From Taxillus chinensis (Eukaryota; Streptophyta; Magnoliopsida; Santalales; Loranthaceae): a stretch of 64,000 bases of DNA. Positions 45,501 through 58,102 of the stretch are shown here, piece by piece. The notes under the pieces were generated by a model. It made no database searches and was not told where the DNA came from. It worked only from the letters and a program-made list of their open reading frames with translations. The stretch spans positions 12,927,343 through 12,991,342 of the forward strand of contig CM042090.1 of NCBI GenBank assembly GCA_023512835.1. The letters are read 5' to 3'. Within the stretch, counting starts at the first letter, position 1; each line of letters opens with the position of its first letter. Made by a program: the position numbers and the translations under genes.

Positions 45501-46009
45501 AACATTTACCTTTATTTTGGTTTTGACTCACTACTAATAGCTTAACTAAATCTGATGCTATTTGTATTAATCATTTCTGTAAGGATTCGATAACTTTGTT
45601 GTCTTAGGTATTTATTACTTTAATTCGCACTGATCATTCTATAGGTTCTAACACTATGTTATACCACGATTAAAGCTCACTATTTTCATATGGTCTCTCG
45701 AGGTGCATTTAAGATTGTGATCAACTTTTACGTTAATCTATGTACATTCATGACTCTATAGAGTTACCAAATTTTGCTTACTCTAATACTCTTGTTATTC
45801 ATCTTTTACTTCATTTTTAATTTTCATTCATTTTCTCTCTAAGCCCTTTTATTATAGAGACAATTCTTAATTCTTGTATGTAGCATGTTATGGACAAGGA
45901 ACTTTATATTTTTTATAATACATGTACTTGTAATTTGATTTCTTTACATCTCAGGAAGAGTGTTGTTGGTTGTTATATAATATCAAAACTAATTTTGATG
46001 GATCTGTTA

Positions 46010-47080
46010 AGTGATATAAAACAATGTTGATTGTAAAAGAATATTATCAATACAACTCTCATTGAAACTTACAAGTAACATTGTTCTAAATATTATTTTT
46101 ATTTTATCTTATATGCTTTTACTTTTTTGTTAATATATTTATCATTTTAATAAATAAATAAATAAAATAATTGTTCACGGAATAAGTTTACTATGCTCCA
46201 TGGAAGTAGGAAGGAGCCAGGATCAAATAAAGGAACATGGATCAATTAAATTTAGTTTTTACTTAGTTGGGCCTAAGGGCAATCACAACGGATACCCACA
46301 CATTTATCCTACTTTTACACATTTAAATTATTTTTTACTTGTATATATAAATATACACTACAATAAATTATCTTAATCACTCTACATGTAATAAAAATAA
46401 TATTTTATATTATTTTTTTTATTTAATAGTAGTTTTTTTATAATTTAAAATAAAATAAAAGTGAAAGTACGAGAAACGTGAAGGAAAATGTGAGAGATTC
46501 ATATATATATCTAATTTAATAATTATAGAAAATGAATAATGCTTCATAATACATTGGTACAATTCATATAGAAAAAGTTAAATATAGGACTTATCTTGTG
46601 AAAATGATTTTATAATTTTTTATTTTTTTACATAAATAAGAAAAAACAGATTGCTATAGGAAATCTAATACTAATACTCTAATAAGTGACTTATACCGTA
46701 GAAGTATTATAAAATTTTAAAATCTATATCCAATTATTTTTTACATAAAATTTATAAACACATGTAGTATTAAAATTATGGTGCGTTTGAATTGGGGTTG
46801 AATAAAATTATATTATTGGTATAAGTAGTAGTAGTATTCTGTAATAATAATACGACCACCCAAGAAGTTATTTTTAACTAAAAGGTGAATTAAATTACTG
46901 TTTATATTATTAATAGTTTAATACATCAATTCGAAATATTATTATAGATCTTAATTTATGATATTAATAATATTATCGCGTGTACTGCACAAAACACCTT
47001 AGATCCTTGATAATTTAACGGAGTTAGCCATCGGTGAAACGATGGAAGCAACGGAGTGAGTGGCTGCCGCAGAAGCAGCA
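46010..47080. other. AT-rich intergenic region and promoter side of the thioredoxin-fold gene
   Basis: No gene seen. The last ~100 bases before 47085 hold a short out-of-frame ATG at 47042 that terminates after five codons, a possible upstream open frame for the downstream gene. Confidence 0.4.
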
Positions 47081-47084
47081 CAGC

Positions 47085-50000
47085 ATGTTGTCGTCTCTCG
47101 TCTCTCTTTCTCCCTCACTTCCATCTCCCAACAGAAATTCCATATCGCCAGCCGCACCCAATTCGCCTTCCACTCTCACCTGTCCCACCTCACTCCCTCC
47201 TCCCCGATCCCCTGCAATTTACAACCCTCCTAGGATTTCTAGGCTTCGCGCCAGATTTCCTGACCAAGAGACCACCCATGTTTCTCACCCAAATGCTGCA
47301 GCTTCCAACAACAGTGGTTTTGGAACCACCTTTTTGTCTCTTCTCTGTCCTCTGCTCAAGCTTTTCTCTGTAACTCCCCACCGCCTTTCTTCTTCTTCTT
47401 CTTCTTCTTCTTCTTCTTCTTTTGTTGTTTTCTGTGATTGCTTGTTTTTCATTTTGATTCATGTCTCTTTTTTGTTCGCTCATAATTCTTTTACATTTTA
47501 TGTTACCTGTTGGGTTTTTGTTTTTAGTAACATGCCTACTTCTCTGTCGTTTCACGTAGTGTGAATTGAATTGTAATTGTTGTTTTATTCATGACAGAGT
47601 GGAGATCCCTCTCGAGAACGGAATTACAGTTTGGAGGTATTCATTCTCTCATCAAAATGGTTTACACACACACACACATATTTATTTGTTCATGCCCACC
47701 CACCCCATCCCCACGTCCTGTATGGTCGACAAAGTTATTGGTTGGTTGATAAATAATTATAGAAGGATGGCAAAGGCTAAAATGTTCCTAAGTCAGTGGT
47801 GCCAGTTTCCTCATCCACACTTATGCCTATATTCGTCTCTGCAATCACAGATAATGACATCTTCCTTGTCTACCTTGGCAAGACTTCCCTGGGGATCAAG
47901 ATCACTGAGGAATGGCCACGACCAAATTTCTACCACACTAGATCCTCCTATTTATTTGCAACTGTTTGAATTTGGTTAGTTCGTTACTTCAAATGTCTAT
48001 GTATTTCTATTGATCTTCCAAATGTTTAAAATGTATCAAAAGAGGACTCTTTCGATTTTATTTTTTTTATATATAATTTGTTATTCTGCTGGCTTTAATA
48101 GCAGCACACTACCATGCCATGTATTAAAACCTGAGTCTCGTGTCCTTTAATGTCTGATGTTCAGTACAAGAAACCTGGGGCATCACCTTATATATTTGTT
48201 TAAGGGAACATGGCACTGGCAGAACAAATATGTTTTATCCGAGGCAAAAATTAGATTCAAAATGAGCTATTGTTTGTCTACAGAGGCATGCCCATTCTGT
48301 AGGAGGGTTCGAGAGGCAATGACTGAACTTGATCTTTGTGCAGAGGTGAAGGACAAGAACACTGGCAGTTTTTAAATTTATTTATTATTATTTCAATGAG
48401 TATTTCTGTGTACGGAATGTTCACATATTTGTAAATTCATTTAGCTTTGCATTTGTTTCATTTCAGTTATACGTTTAACTGTTTGCGGGGAGTACTTTTG
48501 GAAATAATTAGAGTAACCAATTGAGATATGAGGTATTATTTTTTAAATTGTAGGTAAAACTAACCATGTGCATACTTTTTGTACATGTTTTGTGGTTTCC
48601 ATCATGCATGTTCCTTTAAGATAACCTAAAATGAATAAATTCTCTTAACTGGGTACGCTGTAATTAATCAATGTGGTGAGAGAATGTCATGCCTTATCTA
48701 TCTCAAGCAGATATACTTGTTACACAAAATGGTAGACATTGATGTTCAGTTCTCCTTTTTTGTTAAGTGATCAGTTGTATCATCTTAAAATATATGTAAT
48801 ACTAGTATATCAGAAAGAACTTATTGATGGCATGGATTTGATAAATGTGCAGGTTTTCCCGTGTCCAAAAGGTTCTGTAAAACATAGAGAAGTGGTTAGA
48901 AGAATTGGTGGCAAAGAGCAGTATGTTTTTGATTCTTTATATTTATCCTTTGCTATTAACTGATATTTTTACAATTAAGTTGGTATACAGTTGATAGAAA
49001 TCATATTACCTCGAGAACACAGATATTTAGTATTTTGCACTTTATTTTGTCATCTACTTGAACAGAAAGCATATGAAACTAGATTTGGTGATCCTCATAT
49101 GGTCCATGAGTGCTCTCATGCAAGCATAATTATTAACATAGTGAAAATAAAGTATAGATAAATATGGCTCCTGGTAAAGCCTCCATCAGCTTCCTCTTGT
49201 TAATTTATTACAATGTGGCAAGACTACACCATGGGCCATGGCCAATTTACCCCCTGTTAATTTATTATAATGTGGTAATATTTATTATAAATTTAGGCTA
49301 CTTCGCCAAATTTAGGTATATTTGTCTTTTTCCTTCATAACTTTACAAATTTCTTGTGCAGGTTTCCCTTCCTGGTAGATGCCAATAGTGGTGTTTCACT
49401 GTATGAAAGCAGTAAGTAATGAAGTTTCATATTCAAGGTGGCATATACTCTCTTTTTTTTATCTTCCAAATATTGTTATTTCTTGTGCTTTTTGTTTAAA
49501 GTATGCTGCTTTTTTAGGCTTGAATCATGATTGTCAATTTAGATCATTTATGAAAATGGTATAAACCTTTTTTTAAATTTAACATTTCATATTTAAAAAT
49601 ATCTTAGTACGTCCTTGCATTTTTTTTCTTTTTGGAAGTGCTTCCATGTTTGGAGGAATGTTTTTGGGCCTATTTTATTGCATTGGGACTCTGGAATTAC
49701 ACTTTTGTGTTTGTGCTTTGACTGTATGACTTCAAATCTAGCGTTTTCCTATCTGTCATAGGGCACTAAAAGGACTTTATTTAAGAGCTAATAAAATTGA
49801 CAGTGATCTTGCATTGCACTTGAGTTTTGGATGCATGAAGTTCACAGTTCTAGGTCTTGACAAGGTTATCAAAAGCGTAAATCGCACTTGAAGTGCAAAG
49901 GGTCTCGTATCGCTTGAAATGCAAAGCGCAAGAAAAGCCTTCGCTTTGGTGAAGTGAAGTGCATCTTATAGAAGCAATATATCAGGAAAAACGAAGGAGG

Positions 50001-51723
50001 TGGCTTGGGGCACAGAGAATCAACGACAAAGCCCTAATTACTCAATGTCTCTAATTATTTTATTTTATTTTTAAATTTCAATAAGTTGGTGGGTTTATTT
50101 TGGTCCAACACATTTGCAAACTAGTCCAGCTAAGAATCTTAAACAAAATTTGAAAGAAGCACAAAAGTGCTCATTTTTTGCTTTAAAAAAGTACCCAAAA
50201 GCACGTGCTTCAGTAAAGACGTTGCACTTTGACTACACTGAAGTGCCAATTAATGGCTCATGGCCCTGCGCTTTGTATGCTTAAGAGCTTGCTTTGTCAC
50301 TTTTGACAACCTTGAGTCTTGGTCAGGTCCATACTCATACCCTTGAGTGTGACTTGTAAACTTAATGCTCGTGTTTTGGCTATTTATGTTGCATTTTTGT
50401 TATCCTATATTTCGATACTGATTCTTATAAGGTTTGAATGTTACATAATGTACAATTCTAATATAGGTGAGATTGTGAAATACCTATTTCAGAAGTATGG
50501 CAAAGGGAGAAGTCCCTCAGTTGGGCTTTTGGAAAGGTATTTTTACCTTTTTAGCTTGTCCTGTTGATCAATATGCTTTTGGATTGCTGGCGATTAGTGA
50601 TTACAAAACAAAATTCCGCTTTTGGATACCTTCTGTTCTTAGTTTCATGCATTCGCAAATTCTAATTCTTTGACGGATAGTTTTATTTTATATTCTATAT
50701 AATTTTGTATATTTATAATAGTTTTCATTATGCTGATTTTAGTAGAAAAACAGTTATCTTCAAAATATTTTCATTGAATGACTATTCCTTTATTGTCTTT
50801 TCATCCAGAAGAATCCCAGAGGCATCTACTTCCTTTTCATTATTTCAGGACTTTGATCATCTATTTTTGTTAAAATTTTACCCTGAATAAAACATCTTGC
50901 ATATTGTAGTACTTTATTCACGGGATGGATGCCAACTATTTTCCGAGCAGGCAGAGGAATGACACTATGGGAGAAAGCCAACCCAAATCCACCAAATGAA
51001 AAGTTGAAACTTTTCTCATATGAAAATAATCCTGTAAGACTGATTTGAATTTTGAATATGTGAATCTTATCTTTACATTATGTTACTTCAATTTACAAAA
51101 AAAAAAAAAAAAACTTAATTGAAAAGGGAAAAGAACTTCATTGAAACCACTCAAATGATGGATTGTTATTATAGCAGAGCAGAATATATAAGATCCCTTG
51201 AAATAGGTTTTTTTTGCATTATATTTTTTAATCTAATCTCAGTATCACCCCAACCTCAATTTAGTATGCTCGGATCGTGCGTGAGGCTCTTTGTGAATTG
51301 GAGCTTCCTTACATTCTCCTAAATGTGGGAGAAAGATCTAATCATTCAAAGCTACTTCTCCAGGCATCTGGATCCGCAGAGGTCAGTTCCTAAATATTGA
51401 CCCTAACCGGATGAGAATATCACAATGATATAGCTTAATTTAAGGGTTATTTCATCTTTACGGAGGAGTTCATGGGCCGTTGTTCACATCATGTACATTC
51501 TGTTTTGTTGTGATGCATTTTTAACCAAGCAGATAAGGGCTGTTCAATTCTTACTTTGCACGGCTAAATTCATGTTCATTGTGAGCTTTCAAAAACAAAA
51601 GTTTTTTTGTCATTCTTTTTGCAGGTCCCTTACATTATTGATCCTAATACGGGCACTCATCTGGGTGACTGCAAGAAGATTATATCGTATTTGTTTCGAA
51701 CATATTCAACAACTAGTGTTTAA
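47085..51723 (+). CDS. Plastid-targeted two-domain thioredoxin/GST-fold protein, ten exons, 345 residues
   Basis: Similar to the Arabidopsis At4g10000/At5g03880 'thioredoxin family' proteins, whose reaction is not established. Exons: 47085-47369, 47598-47636, 47851-47974, 48284-48345, 48853-48920, 49362-49411, 50467-50536, 50910-51033, 51265-51381, 51625-51723. All are GT..AG and phases close (1038 coding bases). Residues 1-~90 are Ser/Thr/Pro-rich with few acidics, a likely chloroplast transit peptide. Domain 1 has a redox-type CPFC (152-155) in FEACPFCRRVREAMTELDL, then PCPKGSVKHREVVRRIGGKE and FPFLVDANSGVSLYES. Domain 2 starts KLKLFSYENNPYARIVREAL, has no CxxC, and ends VPYIIDPNTGTHLGDCKKI plus SYLFRTYS. 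The start is the first in-frame ATG. A hAT-like MITE lies in intron 6. It appears intact. Confidence 0.92.
47388..47420. repeat. (TTC)n microsatellite in intron 1
   Basis: About ten TTC units just after the exon 1 donor. The poly-Ser frame through it is not coding, because the family alignment ends exon 1 at 47369. Confidence 0.9.
49861..50314. mobile_element. hAT-like MITE (454 bp) in intron 6 of the thioredoxin-fold gene
   Basis: The ends CAAGGTTATCAAAAGCG (49861) and, inverted, CAAGGTTGTCAAAAGTG (ending 50314) match at 15 of 17 bases. Flanks GGTCTTGA and AGTCTTGG match at 6 of 8 aligned positions, consistent with an aged 8 bp target duplication. The interior has many AAAGCGC/GAAGTGCA-type words in both orientations and could fold extensively. 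No transposase. Its terminus shares CAAGGTT with the element at 11732-12671. Confidence 0.75.
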
Positions 51724-51729
51724 ATCTTT

Positions 51730-52680
51730 TGCCATTCATGTCTTTTGAACCATTGCTATTGTGCAGCTGCAACAATGTTATCCTGTCCTCTGTTAGAACC
51801 AGTTTGCATAATCTTTTCAACACGATGTTGATGCAGTTTGAATGGTTATGGAACTTCTGGTTGTGTAGATTTTTTTCCCTTTTATTTTCCCCATCTTGTA
51901 GGTGTACTTGGAACAGTCCTTTTTTGTTTGCTTTATCACTTGAAAGTTGAAAGATTAAATGAATGGATTTCCTTTTTTTTTTTTTTTTTGGAGATTAGAC
52001 CCATTAATGAGTTGAAAGGGCATCCTATTATACAAATCCTTTGTGAGGAAAATCCCTTTAAACTATTTTCAAGTCTATCTAAAAATGATCTTTCTTCTCC
52101 AAAATAGCAAGCTTATTCTGTGAAGGTTCTGTTAAATATGTATGATTACGTGTTGTGTTACTATTTGTAGATTCTTTATAATGATTTTAAATTAGATACT
52201 TTTACAATAAAAATAGTTTATACTATAATCTTATAATAATAGAATATAAAGTGTTATTTTATTTATCGGTTGTATTAAATTTATATGTAGTCCAATTAAT
52301 GGGCTAATTGTATGTGTTCTATACATATTCAGCAATAGATTTTGGTAAGTAATGAGATATGATATTTAGCCAAAAAAGAAAGTAAAAGAATGCAATTTAC
52401 TAAATATTTGAATAAAATATATTTTCATTAAACAAAAAGATTTTTATTATTATTGTGATGGCATATTGGGTTAGTTTGGCATTGGAAGGTTGATTCTGGT
52501 TATAAACTAAAAAAATACTTATAAAATAAATTTTTGTTTTTTTCTCAAAAGTAGAAAAAAATTTAAAAGTTGTTTTTATAAGTTGTAGTTTAAAATTTTT
52601 TAAATATCAATTTAACACATCTTTCTTAAGCAGAAACAAAAAAAAATCAAAAAAGAAAAAGAAAGGCAAAAAAATGTCGG
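51730..52680. other. 3' flank of the thioredoxin-fold gene and AT-rich spacer
   Basis: Probable 3' untranslated region (to roughly 51960, where a TTAAATGAATG stretch could supply a weak polyadenylation signal), then T-rich DNA without coding. Confidence 0.35.
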
Positions 52681-52692
52681 TCACTTCGTTAA

Positions 52693-52870
52693 CTACAGTT
52701 CAAGACTAGCATACTTGCCTTTGTACGCCAGCTTAGCTCTGTTTCCAAACCCCATGGCGGCTGGATCAGAGTCGGCGGTTGGATTGTTATATGGGATAGT
52801 GGAACCAGCGGTGGTGATGCTGGCCGTTTCATTGGCGAGAAGAGGACGGTATACATGGGCCCGAATCCCC
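52693..52870 (-). pseudogene. Orphan C-terminal exon of an unrecognised protein
   Basis: After a clean acceptor (TTGTGCAG) the minus strand reads GIRAHVYRPLLANETAS and ends DPAAMGFGNRAKLAYKGK followed by YASLEL and a stop at 52693. The wording looks conserved and coding, but I cannot name the family. GC-rich sequence continues upstream to ~53190 without an open frame in phase. No other exons of such a gene were found, so this is likely a displaced or captured last exon. Confidence 0.4.
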
Positions 52871-53199
52871 TGCACAACAGAGGACTAACCGGCAATGGAG
52901 AACAAAGGGGAAAGAATCGTCGTTGCTCGCCGAGTCGCTGGCTGTAGGAAGATCGTGCCGCTGGTAGATTAGGACACCATTCTTGAGGCAGGGAGATCAG
53001 GCCACCGTTCGCACAGCTAGGAGACTTGGCCGCACTCACGCCGTCACTTCAAGTCCGTCGGCTGCCGCTGCTCGAACCTAGGAGACAAACCCTTGACGAT
53101 CGACACAACACAGGAATAGAGAAATGGAGAATGCAGAACCTAGGTGGAGGCCGCTGAAGCTTTTCTATTTGGGTGCTTTGGCAGTGGGAGTGGGATGGG

Positions 53200-53850
53200 G
53201 GAGGGAAGAAGGGCTAGGTTTTTTTTAAAAAAAATTATAATAAAATTAAAAAATTATTTGTGTCTTTTATATCTTAATAATACTTTTATTTTTTAATTTA
53301 TCAAACACTTATCAATTGTTTTTGAAAATTAAAGCACTTTTGAAATTATATTTTATCAAACACTCACCTGTTTATTTAAACAGCTTCTTTTAAAAGCACA
53401 ACATACCAAATTAAGTCATTGTTTATATAGCGTTGTCTTAATAAATTTATGGGTCTTTAGGTTCTTTCTTAAAACAATGACAATTAACTTATATTTATAA
53501 CTTATGTCATTTGAGATATCTATAATTTATGTTTTTTTGAGACATAATATTGTAGGTAGTAGAAAGGTCAAGCCGGGTACGTAGAATTCACTGTTTTGCT
53601 ATACGAGGTTAATAATATTCTCATGATGTTTAATTCGAGATTTTATATAAATTAAGCACTTGTAACTATATTAGATATAATTTATTATAAGTCCTAATTC
53701 ATGATTTGATTATTAATAACTAAGTCCATTGGAAATTAATAGTAACATATAAACAAAGATGTAATTAAAGAAGTTAAACAAAATCTTTTGATACCTCTCT
53801 AATTATGAATATCATAGTGTATATCATATCACATGACAAATGATCATGGT
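53200..53850. other. AT-rich spacer, no gene seen
   Basis: AT-rich, with no coding frame, RNA gene or definable repeat. Confidence 0.4.
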
Positions 53851-53859
53851 TCGAATTAA

Positions 53860-54560
53860 AAATAATAAATAATAATTTAATTGGTTAAAGAGATTATTTG
53901 ATTAAATATTATTTATTTGAGTTTTAATTAAAATGGTTCATTTTGGTCCCTCTATCTAGATTAAATAAATAAAAATATTCAAACAAATGTATTTATTCAT
54001 TTAATGTGATTAAATGAATAATTATATTATTTATTTAATCATTTCTAATGCTCAATAATCATATTATTTAAATAATTTAAATAATTATAGATTTTGTGTA
54101 AAATTTTTAATTGAGGAGGCAAAAGTGTAATAACATAGGGAAACCTTAGCTATATAAATACACGCATAGTGGCCTAGGTCAAAGGAGAGAATAGAACACA
54201 AGATATAAGAGATAGTTGGCCATGATGTAGGGTTTATTGTCTCTTACCTTGATCCAAGGGTGACATAATCCTATACTTTTTGAGAATGTGAATATTAAAG
54301 AAGCCACAGTAGTGATAACATCCAAGGAGTAAAGACGATCAAAGGTTGATTGCAACACCGGAAAGAAAGAAGAAGAAAAGGGTTTTTGTTTTTCTAATTT
54401 TAATTTCTAAGATAGGTGGTTTTCAACTCCCTTTTTCTTGTGCAGAATTTTAATAGTTGACTTCACGTTTAGATCCCGGTATTTGATTGCTAGATTAAAA
54501 AAATTTAAATCTATTTCTCGCTACGGTGAAGTGTTAACCGCATTATGGCGATCAAACAAA
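53860..54560 (+). mobile_element. LTR-like stretch related to the Copia LTR at 61321
   Basis: GATTAAATATTATTTATTTG and a following WGGTTCATTTTGGTCC phrase correspond to the opening of the LTR at 61321 (ATTAAATATTATTATTTAGA, GATCCATTTATTTTGGCC). A CTATATAAATA motif near 54150 fits an LTR promoter. Termini, primer site and internal coding were not found, so this is a solo-LTR-like or truncated piece. Confidence 0.35.
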
Positions 54561-55435
54561 TGACACAACATTATCGAATTATTATGATGATTAGAGACGT
54601 CAACTATTACATTTTGAAGTGGGAGATCACTTTTTTGTGAGTCTCACCATGTTAGGGGCATAGGCGGTATGATAGCGGGTCTAAACTCTCACCTCGGTTT
54701 GTTGGCCCATTTTAGGTTGTTGTTACGGAGGGTCCTATTATTTATTAGTTAGCTCTTCCTTCGAGTTAGCATAAGTTTATGATGTGTTTCATGTCTCTCG
54801 GTTGATGAAGTATTACCCAAACCCTTCATATATCTTGGATTAACACAAAATTGATTTAGATGATAACTACATATGAGAAATGCATTACCATAGATGAAAG
54901 TATATTATCAAAAATTAAACATCTATTGTGAAAATATAAGAAGTTACTAAAAAATAAATAAATAAAAACTTGATCAGATAAGCCATTTTAGGTCAAAATA
55001 ATTAGGAATAATAAGTTAAAATCATTTACATATTTACACATATAAATGATTCTCTATGTGGAGTATGAGAATCATTTACACCTTTGAAGTAATAAACACT
55101 AAATGATTAGAGATGACCCTAAGACCATGCAAGTGAGGCATGCACATTAGACCTCAAAATTTTGACCTAAAAAAGGTCCTCCCTCTAATCAAATTTTAAA
55201 AGTAGATATAAATCTCAGGGCTTGAAATGTAATATGTAAATACAAATATTTTTATTATCTTAGAATGCATAAAAGATAAGAATTCTAATTTGAATTTCAC
55301 TATAGACTCCATAAATCTTGAGATATATGATTCTCATATGCTATAGCCTATATGAGAATCATAAAATATATGAATTCATTTAATATATGCATTAGATATA
55401 ATAATAATCGACAATGAAGACGAGATATAATAGCT
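54560..55435. other. AT-rich spacer, no gene seen
   Basis: No coding. The phrase ATATGAGAATCAT recurs near 55020-55070 and 55330-55360 in direct and near-inverted forms. Confidence 0.35.
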
Positions 55436-56689
55436 ATATTAAAATAAATTTAAAATAAAATAAATTTTATAACATAAGTGAAAAAATAATTTTCAAAATT
55501 ATCAACAATTTTAGACAATTGAGCATTTGTGCTAATTTGAGACAAATAAGAAAAAACAATATATTATTTTAATAATATATGGTGAGCGACAAAAAAAAAA
55601 AAAAGAGACCGAGTGGTATGAAACTCTTTAAGAGTGTTTGGTATAAGTTTTTAATTTTATGTTTTAAATTCATGATTTGAATATTTATTAGAATTTTAAT
55701 TTTTAAAAAATAAAATCTATTTGATAGAAAAGAAAATGCGTTGTAAAAAAAGTTTTCTTTTTAAAATTAAGTTTCACAAAAAATTAATAAAAAAATAAAA
55801 TATGACATTCCGGATAATAAAATAAAGGAAAGAAATTTTTTTTAAATTGGATCCTAAAAAATTTAAATTTAAATTAGAAAAAGGCTAAAACTTATTTTAA
55901 AAATAACTAAAAGTATTACTTTATAAAAAATATAAAACACACTTTTTAAAATATAAGAGCAATACTACATTCAAACTCCTTTCATACGTGTCTTTCACAC
56001 ATATCTCACATGACATTATTCTATTAGTTCTAATTAAATTACATGAGACATGACTAAATCATTGAATTAATAAAATATTATAAGATACATGCGAAGGCTT
56101 GTACAAAAAAGTCTGCAAATAGATTTTATAAAAAAAACATAATCATGAAATCATACGCAAAACGACACTTTTATCGTCGTTCCATTTTTATAGCGCGAGA
56201 GCAAAGAAACAACTGAACAAGGATATGAGTACACATACACCGCGGCAGCCACCATAATTGACTTCATCTTCATTTCTGGGTGTTGGTTCCTTCGTTTTCA
56301 ATTAACCTACGAAACTTGACGCTCTCCACAGGACATTTCCACAACACCGCCGCCACCCCCCCAAAGCTCCATAGAAGTAGCAACAGTCTTTCCTTTTAGT
56401 TATTTTGTGCTAAGATGTATTTATAGGAGTAATAAGTGTGAATATCTCTTTCCTAATAATAATAATACAAATGTTTTCTTTTGGATAAATTGTTTTGGTC
56501 AGCAATGACATGACGATGGAGCATTGAGATCTTACTTTATGTGAGTTCTCTCGATAAATTGGTTTGCTTACAGCTCTGATGAAGAAGTGAAGTGAGATCA
56601 CACTTCGAATTCGGATATCAATTAGGCAGGCAGGCGGCACAAAATCAGATCAACAACATATCCCCCGCGAAAACATCATCTTATTACCC

Positions 56690-58084
56690 ATGTCGGTCGG
56701 TGGTCGCAGGGAGCTGAGGCGAACTGAAGCCTTGGATTGGGACGGGTCCGCAGACTGGCAGCGGAGCCGAATCTTCAAGCTCGCCCTGTCATCTCCCTCT
56801 GCCCAGGACAACGAGCTCCGCGAGATCTACAGCTCCGACGTGCCCCGATTCGGCCCCTTCTACGGTGGCGACGAGATGGTAGTCTGGACAGGGAAAGAGG
56901 ACGCCTGGGAGCACGTGCTCAGGGAGTTCCCGGGCGTCGATGCCGACACCACCACCAAGGCTTACCTGTCGGCGATGAAAAGGATAGAAAAGCAGGCGAA
57001 GGAGACGTACGCCGTCGCCGCCGGCGACGACGAAGCAGAGCGCCTCCTCAACGGCCCTCGGTTCCGGCGAATGATGGTCAAGGACGGCTGCTTCATCCTC
57101 CAGCTGGTGCTCTTCTCCCTGGGTGGGCACTTGGGGTACGACCCCAACCATCACATTTTCGGGGAGACCCGCAACACCCGGCACATGAGACGCTGGCTCC
57201 ACGCCCTCTTCTTCGTGGGGAACCAGATTCCCTTGGTCGTGCTCCACGAACTGATGAAGCAGCCCTTTTTCAAGCGCGTCTTGGAGGGACGAAAGTGGAA
57301 GCCGCCTCCCGATTTGATGGGGAGAACCCTGTTTGAGCTGCTGGTGAGGCCGTTCCTGGAGCCCAGGTGGAGCGAAACAATGAAGGGTTTGTTTTGGGCA
57401 TTTTGTCGAACAGGTAGCGGGGCAACGTCTCTGCACCGACTGGAGCCTTCGGACATCCTCAACGGACTCCACTTGCTGGTCGTCGGACCGGGGAGTGACG
57501 GCGCGAACGAGGACGAGGACGAGGACGGAGATCTCAGCAACGACGAAGAAGATGGCGGAGGCGGCCCGAATGTTGGCCGGTGGAGCAAGATCCCCTGCGC
57601 CACGGAGTTGGTCCAGATGGGGATCCATTTCAGGAACGCCGGGGAGGTGGGGACGGGAGGAATAAGGTTTAAGGAAACCATGTTCTGCGCGGTCCTGTTC
57701 CTGCCGACGCTGCAGGTGGACGCCGACGCGGAGCTGGTGTTCAGATACCTGAGGAACTACGAGGTTTCTCAGCAGTTGGGTCGGTCGAGGAGGGAGGTGT
57801 GCGCGTACCTGCAGTTCATGAGCGAGCTGATTCAGACACCGGAGGACGCAAGGGTGCTGGCGGCGAAGGGGATAGTGAGGGCGGCTCCCAAGGAGAAGGA
57901 GAGGCTGGCTGCCATCCTGAGCAAGGTGGCCAGGGGAGAGACGAACCAGAAGCTGAGGCTGGTGAGGCTGCAGATTCACGACTACTCGAAGCCGCCGTGG
58001 GACAAGATCAGGAACTTCCTCAGCCTGGTGTTGCTGCTCACTGTGGTTCAGACGGTGTACACGGTCATGGCCTACTACAAGTGA
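56690..58084 (+). CDS. DUF247 (UPF0481) membrane-anchored protein, 464 residues
   Basis: Plant-specific family of unknown biochemical role. Members are known from grass self-incompatibility loci and At3g47200-like genes. Single exon, GC-rich against AT-rich flanks. Domain features: VVWTGKEDAWEHVL (64-77), DGCFIL (132-137), FFVGNQIPLVVLHEL (174-188), and an acidic linker rich in Glu/Asp (~271-291) that is often variable in the family. A C-terminal transmembrane helix NFLSLVLLLTVVQTVYTVMA (442-461) ends in YYK. Length is typical. The ATG at 56690 is the first in the GC-rich leader. An (AAT)n run begins directly at the stop. It is intact and likely expressed. Two damaged paralogues follow at 61868 and 63558. 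Confidence 0.92.
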   Translation: MSVGGRRELRRTEALDWDGSADWQRSRIFKLALSSPSAQDNELREIYSSDVPRFGPFYGGDEMVVWTGKEDAWEHVLREFPGVDADTTTKAYLSAMKRIEKQAKETYAVAAGDDEAERLLNGPRFRRMMVKDGCFILQLVLFSLGGHLGYDPNHHIFGETRNTRHMRRWLHALFFVGNQIPLVVLHELMKQPFFKRVLEGRKWKPPPDLMGRTLFELLVRPFLEPRWSETMKGLFWAFCRTGSGATSLHRLEPSDILNGLHLLVVGPGSDGANEDEDEDGDLSNDEEDGGGGPNVGRWSKIPCATELVQMGIHFRNAGEVGTGGIRFKETMFCAVLFLPTLQVDADAELVFRYLRNYEVSQQLGRSRREVCAYLQFMSELIQTPEDARVLAAKGIVRAAPKEKERLAAILSKVARGETNQKLRLVRLQIHDYSKPPWDKIRNFLSLVLLLTVVQTVYTVMAYYK

Positions 58085-58102
58085 ATAATAATAATAATAA
58101 CA
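58085..58102. repeat. (AAT)n microsatellite at the DUF247 stop codon
   Basis: TGA at 58082 is followed by AAT repeats and then CAA repeats. In copy 2 the expanded run has replaced the stop. Confidence 0.85.

Noticed and set aside
47190..47555. Minus-strand frame with a run of arginines
   Set aside because: It is the reverse of the (TTC)n intron microsatellite and transit-peptide exon.
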